DNA of 62,901 nucleotides, from assembly GCA_016342645.1 (NCBI GenBank), contig JAEINX010000006.1, positions 1-62,901 on the forward strand, given 5' to 3'. The notes below the pieces were generated by a model. That model did no database searches and was not told the origin of the DNA. It saw only the letters and a list, made by a program, of their open reading frames with translations. How positions within the stretch are numbered: the stretch's first letter is position 1; each line of letters begins with the position of its first letter. Of this stretch, positions 25,884-33,921 are shown piece after piece. The stretch is from Bacteroidales bacterium (GTDB taxonomy: Bacteria; Bacteroidota; Bacteroidia; Bacteroidales; JAEINX01). Position numbers and translations under genes: made by a program.

Positions 25884-25974
25884 CTCTATTTTTTTGCTAA
25901 AATAGAAAAATTAATATTTAAAGATAAATAAAAAATATCATCTAATAAATTTCAATGTTTCATAAAAATATTTT

Positions 25975-25982
25975 TAACTTTG
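25975..25982 (+). promoter_or_regulatory. -7 element for serC
   Basis: TAACTTTG matches TAnnTTTG and lies 58 bp before the serC ATG, in the divergent gap with the SxtJ operon. No convincing -33 TTG at ideal spacing was seen. Confidence 0.42.
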
Positions 25983-26040
25983 CTTTTTTAAATTATAAAT
26001 AATCTAAATAAGAACAATATTCACTAAATCTCAATTACTT

Positions 26041-27111
26041 ATGAAAAAACATAATTTTTATGCCGGGCCTTCAATACTACCGGAGTTCACAATAAAAAAT
26101 ACTTCGGAAGCAATCCTCAATTTTGCTGACATGGATTTATCTATTATGGAAGTTTCTCATCGAAGTAAACAATTTGTTGCCGTTATGGACGAAGCAACTT
26201 CATTATTTAAAGAATTACTTGATATTCCTAAGGGATATTCAGTATTATTTCTTGGAGGGGGAGCAAGTACGCAATTTGCTATGGTTCCATTTAATATTTT
26301 AAACAAAAAAGCAGCATACCTTAATACAGGTGCTTGGGCAAAGAAAGCAATAAAAGAGGCAAAACTATTTGGCGAAGTTGATGTTGTTGCATCTTCAGAA
26401 GATAAAAACTTCAATTATATCCCAAAAAACTACACAGTTCCTCAAGATGCCGATTATTTTCACATCACAACCAATAATACTATTTATGGTACTGAAATCA
26501 GAAAAGACCTCGAAGTTGGAATTCCATTGGTAGCCGATATGTCATCAGATATTTTCAGCCGAAAAATTGATGTTTCAAAATATGCCATCATTTATGGCGG
26601 AGCACAAAAAAACCTAGCCCCTGCCGGAGTAACTTTTGTTATAATCAAAGATGACATTCTTGGTAAAGTTGATAGAAAAATACCAACTATGTTAAATTAT
26701 CAAACTCACATTGACAAAGAATCAATGTTTAACACTCCTCCTTGTTTACCAATATTCGCCGCTCTTCAAACATTAAAATGGCTTAAAGCTAATGGTGGAA
26801 TTGAAGCAATGGAAAAAATCAATATCGAAAAAGCCGGTATTTTATATGACGAAATCGACAGAAACCCATTATTCAAAGGAACTGTAAACAAAGAAGACCG
26901 TTCAATAATGAATATTTGTTTTATTATGAATGATGGTTATGAAGAATTTGAAAGTGAATTCTTTGAATTTGCTTCTTCAAAAGGCATGGTTGGAATTAAA
27001 GGACATAGGTCGGTTGGTGGCTTCAGGGCTTCAACTTATAATGCAATGCCAAAATCAAGTATTGAGTTACTTGTTGAAACAATGAAAGAATTTGAAATAA
27101 TGAAATTATAA
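26041..27111 (+). CDS. serC: Phosphoserine aminotransferase
   Basis: A 356-residue PLP enzyme that turns 3-phosphohydroxypyruvate and glutamate into phosphoserine. It starts [13 protein letters not shown], the usual SerC N-terminus. The cofactor region has [17 protein letters not shown], and the PLP lysine lies in [16 protein letters not shown] (near residue 190). [16 protein letters not shown] near the C-terminus is the substrate-binding signature. serA follows 24 bp downstream, so the first two steps of serine synthesis are in one transcript. Confidence 0.96.
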   Translation: MKKHNFYAGPSILPEFTIKNTSEAILNFADMDLSIMEVSHRSKQFVAVMDEATSLFKELLDIPKGYSVLFLGGGASTQFAMVPFNILNKKAAYLNTGAWAKKAIKEAKLFGEVDVVASSEDKNFNYIPKNYTVPQDADYFHITTNNTIYGTEIRKDLEVGIPLVADMSSDIFSRKIDVSKYAIIYGGAQKNLAPAGVTFVIIKDDILGKVDRKIPTMLNYQTHIDKESMFNTPPCLPIFAALQTLKWLKANGGIEAMEKINIEKAGILYDEIDRNPLFKGTVNKEDRSIMNICFIMNDGYEEFESEFFEFASSKGMVGIKGHRSVGGFRASTYNAMPKSSIELLVETMKEFEIMKL

Positions 27112-27135
27112 ACTTATTTAAAAAATCATATAAAA

Positions 27136-28059
27136 ATGGCAAAAGTATTAATAGCAACCGAAAAACCCTTCGCTCCCGCTGCAGTAAATGAAATCAAAAG
27201 TGTTTTTGAAAAAGCTAACTATGAAGTTATTCTTCTTGAAAAATATGCCGATCAATCAGATTTTATAAAAGCTGTAAAAGATGTTGATGCTTTAATTATC
27301 AGAAGCGACAACGCAAACAGAGAAGTTATTGAAGCTGCCGATAATTTAAAAATAATTGTCAGAGCCGGTGCAGGCTACGATAATATCGACCTTGAAGCTG
27401 CTACGGAAAAAGGAATTGTTGCGATGAACACACCCGGCCAAAACTCAAATGCCGTTGCCGAACTTGCGGTAGGAATGATGGTTTATCTGGCAAGAAATCA
27501 ATTTAACGGAAAAGCAGGAACCGAATTAAAAGGCAAAAAAATTGGGATTCATGCTTATGGAAATGTTGGGAAATATGTTGCACAAATTGCAAAAGGCTTT
27601 GGAATGGAAGTTTATGCTTTCGATCCTTTTATCCCCAAAGAAACAATTGAAAACGATGGAGTAACAGCTTTGGATTCAGTCGAAGAACTTTACAAAACCT
27701 GCCAATATATTTCTTTGCATATACCCGCAAATGAAAAAACTAAAGAATCTATAAACTATGATCTTTTGAAAATTATGCCTTTGAATGCTACTCTTGTTAA
27801 CACTGCCAGAAAAGAGGTTATTTGTGAGGAATCATTATTAAAAATATTTGCAGACCGACCCGATTTTAAATATATCTCTGATATTGCACCAAATTGCAAA
27901 GATGAAATTGTTGAAAAATTTGAGGGAAGATATTTCTTTACACCTAAAAAAATGGGTGCACAAACCTCAGAAGCTAATATTAATGCAGGTATTGCATCAG
28001 CAAATCAAATTATCAATTTTCTTGAAAAAGATGATACTACTTTTCAGGTAAACAAATAA
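27136..28059 (+). CDS. serA: D-3-phosphoglycerate dehydrogenase (short form)
   Basis: A 307-residue NAD-dependent 2-hydroxyacid dehydrogenase that opens serine biosynthesis by oxidising 3-phosphoglycerate. The substrate domain has IVRAGAGYDNIDLEAATEKG, the Rossmann motif is GKKIGIHAYGNVGKYVAQIA, and NTARKEVICEESLL carries the conserved Arg. In place of the usual Glu-His pair region it has DIAPNCKDEIV. It lacks ACT/ASB regulatory domains, so serine feedback through those domains is not expected. It sits between serC and the four-helix-bundle gene. Confidence 0.93.
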   Translation: MAKVLIATEKPFAPAAVNEIKSVFEKANYEVILLEKYADQSDFIKAVKDVDALIIRSDNANREVIEAADNLKIIVRAGAGYDNIDLEAATEKGIVAMNTPGQNSNAVAELAVGMMVYLARNQFNGKAGTELKGKKIGIHAYGNVGKYVAQIAKGFGMEVYAFDPFIPKETIENDGVTALDSVEELYKTCQYISLHIPANEKTKESINYDLLKIMPLNATLVNTARKEVICEESLLKIFADRPDFKYISDIAPNCKDEIVEKFEGRYFFTPKKMGAQTSEANINAGIASANQIINFLEKDDTTFQVNK

Positions 28060-28068
28060 ACAATAAGA

Positions 28069-28548
28069 ATGGAAGATCAAATTGAAAACCAAGTTGAAAA
28101 AGCCTATACCTTTTTTAGATTTGAAGATTTGAGGATTTATCACAAATCTATCGAATATATTGAAATGGTTTACGATAATACAGAATTATTTCCTGATAAT
28201 GAAGCCGATGGGTTAAAGTCAAAATTAATTGAGACATCCCAGTCAATTACTCTCAAAATTGCCGAAGGTTCATCAAGGAATAAAACTCAATTTATTCATT
28301 TTTTAAAGTTAGCTAAAAGCTCTGTTCGCGAATGTCTTATTTATACCACTTTAGCAAAAAATCGACAATATATTTCTCAAATTGCCGAAGAAGAATCAAG
28401 GAATATTCTAATTGAGATGACCAAGATGATAGGTGCATTAATAAGTTCTTTACAAAAAAGCTTAACGAGAGAGCCTAACCATAATAATTATCCCAATAAC
28501 TCTTCGAATAATAATCATTCTAAAAATTCAGATTATAACGAATATTAG
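28069..28548 (+). CDS. Four-helix-bundle protein (23S rRNA intervening-sequence family)
   Basis: A 159-residue protein. Residues 15-135 match the small four-helix-bundle family first seen as ORFs in 23S rRNA intervening sequences: FRFEDLRIYHKSIEYIEMVY, IETSQSITLKIAEGSSRNK and LKLAKSSVRECLIYTTLAK. The last 25 residues are a low-complexity Asn/Ser-rich tail (HNNYPNNSSNNNHS). No rRNA is nearby; it stands 9 bp behind serA and before DUF1015, interrupting an otherwise common gene order. Its function is unknown, and these genes appear to move between loci. Confidence 0.88.
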   Translation: MEDQIENQVEKAYTFFRFEDLRIYHKSIEYIEMVYDNTELFPDNEADGLKSKLIETSQSITLKIAEGSSRNKTQFIHFLKLAKSSVRECLIYTTLAKNRQYISQIAEEESRNILIEMTKMIGALISSLQKSLTREPNHNNYPNNSSNNNHSKNSDYNEY

Positions 28549-28716
28549 GATAATTGTTTTCTGAAAAAAATATTGGATAATATTTAATAAATAATATTTT
28601 TCTAAAATTAAAGTTTTAAAAGACTCTAATTGTTGGAGAAGTTATTATGTATAAATATTTACAAAAATAAACCTTGAGGGTTTTTTAATCATTAAAAAAT
28701 TTAAAATCATAAGAAA

Positions 28717-29964
28717 ATGGCAATACTAAAAGCATTTAAGGGACTACGGCCACCAAAAAAAATATCTAAAGACTTAGCATCAAGGCCATATGACGTACTT
28801 AATTCGGAAGAAGCACGTGAAGAAGCAAAAGGTAATGAATACTCTTTGTTGCATATTATTAAACCGGAAATTGACTTACCTGAGGATGTAGATATTCACT
28901 CTCAAGCAGTTTATGATAAAGCAAAAGAAAACTTTGAAAAATTCAAAAACAAAGGATTTCTTGTTCAGGATGAAAATGAGAACTTATACATTTACGCTCA
29001 AACCATGAATGGGAAAACTCAATATGGTATTGTTGGTTGTGCTGCTGTTGATGACTATTTAAATGAAATAATCAAAAAACATGAGCTGACACGTAAAGAC
29101 AAGGAAGAAGATAGAATGAAACATGTTCGCATTACAAACGCAAATATGGAACCTGTTTTCTTTACCTATCCTGCTGTTAAAGAAATTGATAAAATCGTTG
29201 AAGAATTTGTAAAAAATAATGACCCAATTTATGACTTTACTGCTGATGATGGATTTGGCCATCATTTTTGGGTTATAAAGGATAAAGAAATTATTAAAAA
29301 AATTATTGATCATTTTTCAAAAGTTCCTTACACCTATGTTGCAGACGGCCATCATCGTACTGCGGCTGCAGCTTTGGTTGGAAACGAAAAACGAAAAAAC
29401 AATCCAAATCACACAGGAAATGAAGAATATAATTTCTTTTTGGCCGTTCATTTTCCCGATAATCAGCTTACTATAATTGACTACAATAGAGTTGTTACTG
29501 ATTTAAACAATCTTTCAAGCGAGGAATTCACTCAAAAACTTGATAAAGTATTTGAAATAAAAGAAATGGGTACTGAAATTTATAAACCCAATCAGCTTCA
29601 TAACTTCAGTATGTACCTTGACGGAAAATGGTATTCAATGACTGCAAAAGAAGGGACTTATAATGATGATGATCCGATTGGAATACTTGATGTTACAATT
29701 CTTTCAAAATTAATTCTCGACAATATTCTTGGAATTAAAGACCTTAGAACCGACAAACGTGTTGATTTCGTTGGAGGTATCAGGGGTTTGGGAGAATTAA
29801 AACGAAGAGTTGATAAGGGTGAAATGAAAGTTGCTTTTGCTTTATTTCCTGTTTCGATGAAACAATTAATTGATATTGCAGACACAGGGAACATAATGCC
29901 ACCAAAAACAACCTGGTTCGAGCCTAAATTAAGAAGTGGATTGGTTGTTCACAGCCTTGATTAA
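28717..29964 (+). CDS. DUF1015 family protein
   Basis: A 415-residue cytosolic protein with the DUF1015 (COG4198) hallmarks: an N-terminal FKGLRPPKKISKDLASRPYD, the central HELTRKDKEEDRMKHVRITN, and the conserved PYTYVADGHHRTAAAALVG near residue 205. The C-terminal GIRGLGELKRRVDKGEMKVA and NIMPPKTTWFEPKLRSGL are also typical. The biochemical role is unknown. It is very often encoded with serC and serA in Bacteroidota, hinting at a link to serine metabolism. Here a four-helix-bundle gene separates it from serA. Confidence 0.93.
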   Translation: MAILKAFKGLRPPKKISKDLASRPYDVLNSEEAREEAKGNEYSLLHIIKPEIDLPEDVDIHSQAVYDKAKENFEKFKNKGFLVQDENENLYIYAQTMNGKTQYGIVGCAAVDDYLNEIIKKHELTRKDKEEDRMKHVRITNANMEPVFFTYPAVKEIDKIVEEFVKNNDPIYDFTADDGFGHHFWVIKDKEIIKKIIDHFSKVPYTYVADGHHRTAAAALVGNEKRKNNPNHTGNEEYNFFLAVHFPDNQLTIIDYNRVVTDLNNLSSEEFTQKLDKVFEIKEMGTEIYKPNQLHNFSMYLDGKWYSMTAKEGTYNDDDPIGILDVTILSKLILDNILGIKDLRTDKRVDFVGGIRGLGELKRRVDKGEMKVAFALFPVSMKQLIDIADTGNIMPPKTTWFEPKLRSGLVVHSLD

Positions 29965-29976
29965 TTAATGAATAGC

Positions 29977-30019
29977 TTAAATTGTTAAATTATTATATCA
30001 CAACAATATAACAATTTAA
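29977..30019. terminator. A/T-rich hairpin between convergent genes
   Basis: TTAAATTGTTAAATT (29977-29991) and AATATAACAATTTAA (30005-30019) pair at 14 of 15 positions with a 13-nt loop. It lies between the convergent DUF1015 and LpxD-like genes and overlaps the last codons of the latter, so it could end transcription from both sides. The stem has almost no G/C, so strength is uncertain. Confidence 0.5.
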
Positions 30020-30948
30020 CTCAATATTTTCTGAAATAACTCTGGTAGTCTTTTAATAAGTACTAATTCTCTCCATTTTTTTCCTGCTTCTATCGCGGGA
30101 ATACCAAAATAGGTTTTGCCTCCTTCAAGAGATTTTCCGACACCTGATGTTGCCAATATTACAGTTCCTTTACCAATTACAAGGTCCTTATCAATACTAA
30201 CTCTCCCCCAAATAATAACATCATCTTCAATTTTTGTAACACCCGCAATTGCTGAATGTGCACCTATCAAACAATTTTTACCAATTACGGTGTCATGGCC
30301 TACCTGAATATGATTGTCTAACTTTGTACCCATACCAATTATAGTATCGCCTGTAACTCCCTTATCGATTGAGGATAAACTTCCAATTTCTACATTATCG
30401 GCAATTACTACCCTGCCGCAGGATTCAAATTTCATATAAGCATCGTTCCTTTTCTGAAAATAAAAAGCATCAGCACCGATAACAGAGTTGGAATGAATAA
30501 TAACATTATCACCGATAATACAGTGATCGTAAATGCTTACGTTTGCATGGATAAGGCAGTTGTTTCCGATTTTTACATTATTACCGACAAAAACGCCAGG
30601 CTGAATTATTGTCCCCTCTCCTATTTCAGCCTTTTTGCTGATAGGATGCTCACATTTTTCAAATTTTCTGAATTTCTTTATTAAAGTTAAGAAGTCAGAA
30701 AACGGATCTTTTGAAATTAATAATGCTTTGCCTTCGGGGCATTCAACTTTCTTATTAATTAATATTATTGTAGCTTTTGAATTTAAAGCTTTATTATAAT
30801 ATTTTGGATGATCAACAAAAGTAATATCTCCGGACTGAACCTTGTGTATTTCATTCAGGCCTGAAACAATGAAATCAGGATCACCAATAAATTCGCAATT
30901 AATAATTTTTGCAACTTCCTTTAATTTTAAAAAAGAATTAAATTCCAT
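30016..30948 (-). CDS. Second LpxD-like N-acyltransferase
   Basis: A 310-residue left-handed beta-helix protein of the LpxD family. The N-terminal domain (LKEVAKIINCEFIGDPDFIVSG) precedes hexapeptide repeats (IGEGTIIQPGVFVGNNVKIG, ending about residue 270) and a short helical tail. It is a paralogue of the 340-residue LpxD at 38375-39397 and the last gene of the lipid A operon. The repeat region SVIGADAFYFQKRND replaces the GSDGFGFAPQ segment of the canonical enzyme, so its acyl chain or acceptor may differ. It follows efp by 28 bp. Confidence 0.85.
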   Translation of the reverse strand: MEFNSFLKLKEVAKIINCEFIGDPDFIVSGLNEIHKVQSGDITFVDHPKYYNKALNSKATIILINKKVECPEGKALLISKDPFSDFLTLIKKFRKFEKCEHPISKKAEIGEGTIIQPGVFVGNNVKIGNNCLIHANVSIYDHCIIGDNVIIHSNSVIGADAFYFQKRNDAYMKFESCGRVVIADNVEIGSLSSIDKGVTGDTIIGMGTKLDNHIQVGHDTVIGKNCLIGAHSAIAGVTKIEDDVIIWGRVSIDKDLVIGKGTVILATSGVGKSLEGGKTYFGIPAIEAGKKWRELVLIKRLPELFQKILS

Positions 30949-30976
30949 TTCAATAGTTTTATGTGCAATAAAAAAA

Positions 30977-31540
30977 TTATTTTACTCTCTCAGAGTACTC
31001 TCCTGAACGTGTGTCAACTTTAATTTTTTCACCTGTATTGATGAACAAAGGAACTTTCACAATAGCACCTGTTTCAACCTTAGCATCTTTAAAAGTATTA
31101 GTTGCCGTATTTCCTCTTTCGCCGGGTTCGGTATAAGTAACTTCGAGGACCACATAAGCCGGCATATCGCATGTTAGGGCTGTTTCTGTATCGGCATGAA
31201 ATAGAATTTCAACATCTTGTCCTTCTTTCAATAAGGCAGGAGCAGAAATTATACCCTCATCAATAAAAGTTTGCTCAAAAGTTTCGGAATTCATAAAATG
31301 GTAGGCCGAACCGTCATTATATAAATACTGATATTTTCGTCTTTCAACTCTTGCAGTTTCAATTTTCACACCTGCAGTAAAAGTATTGGGGATTACTTTT
31401 CCGGTTTTTAAGTTTTTAAGTTTTGTTCGGACAAAGGCAGGCCCTTTTCCGGGTTTAACGTGCTGGAATTCAACAATGGTGTATAACTCTTTATTAAAGA
31501 TAATACATAAACCGTTTTTAAAATCAGAAGTAGAAGCCAT
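30977..31540 (-). CDS. efp: Translation elongation factor P
   Basis: A 187-residue EF-P, which helps ribosomes through proline runs. The tip loop is VKPGKGPAFVRTKLKNL with Lys32 at the modified position, followed by the OB domains, including VILEVTYTEPGERGNTAT-like VLEVTYTEPGERGNTATNT and the C-terminal GEKIKVDTRSGEYSERVK. No modification enzyme (EpmA, or EarP, which would need Arg) is visible nearby. A near-perfect promoter lies upstream although lpxA ends only about 65 bp before, so efp probably has its own transcript as well as read-through. Confidence 0.97.
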   Translation of the reverse strand: MASTSDFKNGLCIIFNKELYTIVEFQHVKPGKGPAFVRTKLKNLKTGKVIPNTFTAGVKIETARVERRKYQYLYNDGSAYHFMNSETFEQTFIDEGIISAPALLKEGQDVEILFHADTETALTCDMPAYVVLEVTYTEPGERGNTATNTFKDAKVETGAIVKVPLFINTGEKIKVDTRSGEYSERVK

Positions 31541-31574
31541 AAAAAAAATGTTTAATTAATTTTGAAATTTTTGA

Positions 31575-31605
31575 CAAAGATAAATTAAATTTACTAAGTA
31601 GCAAA
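31575..31605 (-). promoter_or_regulatory. Bacteroidota promoter for efp
   Basis: On the minus strand TTTG (31605-31602), exactly 19 bp and TATCTTTG (31582-31575) form a textbook Bacteroidota promoter. The predicted start is about 30 bp before the efp ATG. The -33 element abuts the lpxA stop codon. Confidence 0.72.
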
Positions 31606-32403
31606 TCAAGCCTGATCGGGTTTAAATCGTGAATATCCCTTCATTATTCCTCTTGCTGATTGTGAAATAAATGTAAGAATTTCATCACGCTCTGCCGTTG
31701 CCGGAACGTCTGCTTCAATTATTGAAACTGCCTGAGAAACATTATAGCCTTTAAGATATATAATTCTATAAATACCTTGAATCTCATTAATTTTTTCGCT
31801 TGAAAAACCTCGCCTTCTTAAACCGATTGAATTAATACCAACATAAGATAAAGGTTCTCGTGCTCCTTTTGTAAACGGGGGCACATCTTTTCTCGCCATA
31901 CCACCTCCAGAAATCATAGCATGAACTCCAATATTTACAAACTGATGAACGGCAGCCAAACCTCCTATTATAGCCCAGTCGTCGATTCTCACATGGCCGG
32001 CAAGGGTTGCAGCATTAGCCAGAATACAATTATTTCCAATTATACAATCATGAGCAACATGAACGTATGCCATTAAAAGACAATTATTTCCAATAATAGT
32101 TTCATAATTTGCTTTTGTACCTCTATTAATTGTAACAAATTCACGAACAGTAACATTATCACCAATTTTCACTAAGGTATCTTCACCTTTAAATTTTAAA
32201 TCCTGAGGAACTGCCGATATTACAGCACCGGGAAAGATTTTACAATTTTTACCGATTCTGGAGCCTTCCATTATTGTAACATTGGAACCTATCCATGTAC
32301 CCTCATCAATTTCAACATTTCTTTCAATATTTACAAAAGGTTCTATTACAACATTTTTTGCTACTTTTGCCTGCGGGTTTACGTATGCTAATGGTTGATT
32401 CAT
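31606..32403 (-). CDS. lpxA: UDP-N-acetylglucosamine acyltransferase
   Basis: A 265-residue LpxA, which adds a hydroxyacyl chain to the 3-position of UDP-GlcNAc, the first step of lipid A synthesis. The hexapeptide-repeat helix contains the catalytic His in MAYVHVAHDCIIGNN, and VTIMEGSRIGKNCKIFPGAV and GGMARKDVPPFTKGAREPL are family landmarks. The C-terminal helical domain (GLRRRGFSSEKINEIQGIYR) is intact. The gene follows lpxC-fabZ by 51 bp, the usual Bacteroidota order. Confidence 0.96.
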   Translation of the reverse strand: MNQPLAYVNPQAKVAKNVVIEPFVNIERNVEIDEGTWIGSNVTIMEGSRIGKNCKIFPGAVISAVPQDLKFKGEDTLVKIGDNVTVREFVTINRGTKANYETIIGNNCLLMAYVHVAHDCIIGNNCILANAATLAGHVRIDDWAIIGGLAAVHQFVNIGVHAMISGGGMARKDVPPFTKGAREPLSYVGINSIGLRRRGFSSEKINEIQGIYRIIYLKGYNVSQAVSIIEADVPATAERDEILTFISQSARGIMKGYSRFKPDQA

Positions 32404-32454
32404 CTATTTTTTTATAAGGATTGCTAACACAAAAAGTTAACAATGGTTAAACAT

Positions 32455-33858
32455 TTATTTTTTAACTATTTGTGCCATCATTTCAGCTTCCATAACAATA
32501 GTTTCTCCAACAGAAGCAACACCTTTCATGTGACAAATACCCCTTCTAATCGGAGAAATTAGTTTCAATTCAAATATTATTGTATCTCCGGGAACAACTT
32601 TTTGCCGAAATCTTACATTATTGATTTTCAGAAAGAGAGTCAAATAATTTTCCGGATCCGGAACATTACTCAATAATAATATTCCGCCGGTTTGAGCCAT
32701 AGCTTCTATTTGAAGAACTCCCGGCATAATTGGTTCATCTGGAAAATGTCCAACGAAATAGTGTTCATTCATGCTTACGTTTTTCAATCCAACCACATAT
32801 TCATCTCCCATTTCCAATATTTTATCAATTAAAAGAAATGGTGGCCGATGTGGAAGGATTTTCATTATTTGATTGATGTCATACAAAGGAGTTTTGTTTA
32901 AATCAAATTGACGAACTTTAGTCATTTTCTTTTTTTTAATATTGTTATTATTATGTTGTTTTTTAATCAGTTTAGCAAATTCAATATTTGAATAATGACC
33001 GGGCTTTTTTGCATAAATTTTACCCTTTATCGGCTTACCTGCCAAAACAAGATCGCCGACTACGTCTAATAATTTATGCCTCGCCGGTTCATTATCAAAA
33101 TGAAGATCGAGATTATTTAAAATTCCTTCATCACAAATCTTTACTTTTGGTTTTTGAAACAAGTCAGCCAAACGGTCCAATTCCAACTGAGAAACTTTTC
33201 GATTCACAAAAACAATGGCATTATTCAAATCTCCACCTTTAATCAAATTATTATTAAGAAGATATTCAAGCTCATGTAAAAAAACAAAGGTTCTGCATTT
33301 TGCGATTTCTTTTTCAAATTCGTCTAAGCCATTTAAGAATGCGTTTTGTTTTTTTAAAACTTTTGATCCGTAATCAATATCGACTTCAAGGCTAAAAGAA
33401 TCATGTGGAATGGCAACTAATTCGATATCATTCTTTTCATCATAATATCGAATTTCCGAATCAATATGAATAAATTCTCTTTCGGCATCTTGTTCAACGA
33501 CTACAGCTTTTTTTAGTGCTTCGACGAAATGCTTGGAACTACCATCCATTATTGGAGTTTCTATTTGATTGATTTCTATAATTATATTATCAATTCCAAA
33601 ACTTGAAACAGCAGCCAAGACATGCTCAACAGTATTAATGAGTACGTTATTTTTTCCGATTGTTGTCCCCCTTGAGGTGTCAACAACATTTTCAACTATT
33701 GCTTCTATCTCCGGCTTTCCTTTAATGTCTATTCTGTAAAATTTAATTCCTGAGTTTACATCAGCAGCTTTGAAGGTCAATGTACCGTATTCCCCTGTAT
33801 GCAGCCCCGAACCGGAGATTGAAACTTCATTTTTTATTGTTTTCTGCTTTTCTATCAT
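32455..33858 (-). CDS. lpxC/fabZ: Fused LpxC deacetylase / FabZ dehydratase
   Basis: A 467-residue fusion typical of Bacteroidota. Residues 1-300 are LpxC, the zinc deacetylase making the committed step of lipid A: GSGLHTGEYGTLTFKAA, zinc ligand in NTVEHVLAAVSSFGID, and ARHKLLDVVGDLVLAG. Residues 325-467 are FabZ, the hydroxyacyl-ACP dehydratase: LPHRPPFLLIDKI with the catalytic His, and YFVGHFPDEPIMPGVLQIEA. The fusion couples acyl supply and lipid A formation. Upstream, where lpxD would be expected, stands a TonB-receptor cassette; a TAAATTTG element in the gap may give this gene its own promoter. Confidence 0.96.
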   Translation of the reverse strand: MIEKQKTIKNEVSISGSGLHTGEYGTLTFKAADVNSGIKFYRIDIKGKPEIEAIVENVVDTSRGTTIGKNNVLINTVEHVLAAVSSFGIDNIIIEINQIETPIMDGSSKHFVEALKKAVVVEQDAEREFIHIDSEIRYYDEKNDIELVAIPHDSFSLEVDIDYGSKVLKKQNAFLNGLDEFEKEIAKCRTFVFLHELEYLLNNNLIKGGDLNNAIVFVNRKVSQLELDRLADLFQKPKVKICDEGILNNLDLHFDNEPARHKLLDVVGDLVLAGKPIKGKIYAKKPGHYSNIEFAKLIKKQHNNNNIKKKKMTKVRQFDLNKTPLYDINQIMKILPHRPPFLLIDKILEMGDEYVVGLKNVSMNEHYFVGHFPDEPIMPGVLQIEAMAQTGGILLLSNVPDPENYLTLFLKINNVRFRQKVVPGDTIIFELKLISPIRRGICHMKGVASVGETIVMEAEMMAQIVKK

Positions 33859-33898
33859 AGAATTGCTTACAAAATTAATACATTTATAAAAACCGCTG

Positions 33899-33906
33899 CA
33901 AATTTA
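33899..33906 (-). promoter_or_regulatory. -7 element before lpxC-fabZ
   Basis: CAAATTTA on the plus strand reads TAAATTTG on the minus strand and lies about 40 bp before the lpxC-fabZ ATG, between it and the TonB-receptor stop. A clean -33 TTG is not evident. It would let lipid A genes be expressed independently of the cassette upstream. Confidence 0.42.
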
Positions 33907-33921
33907 AAAAATTTGATGAAA

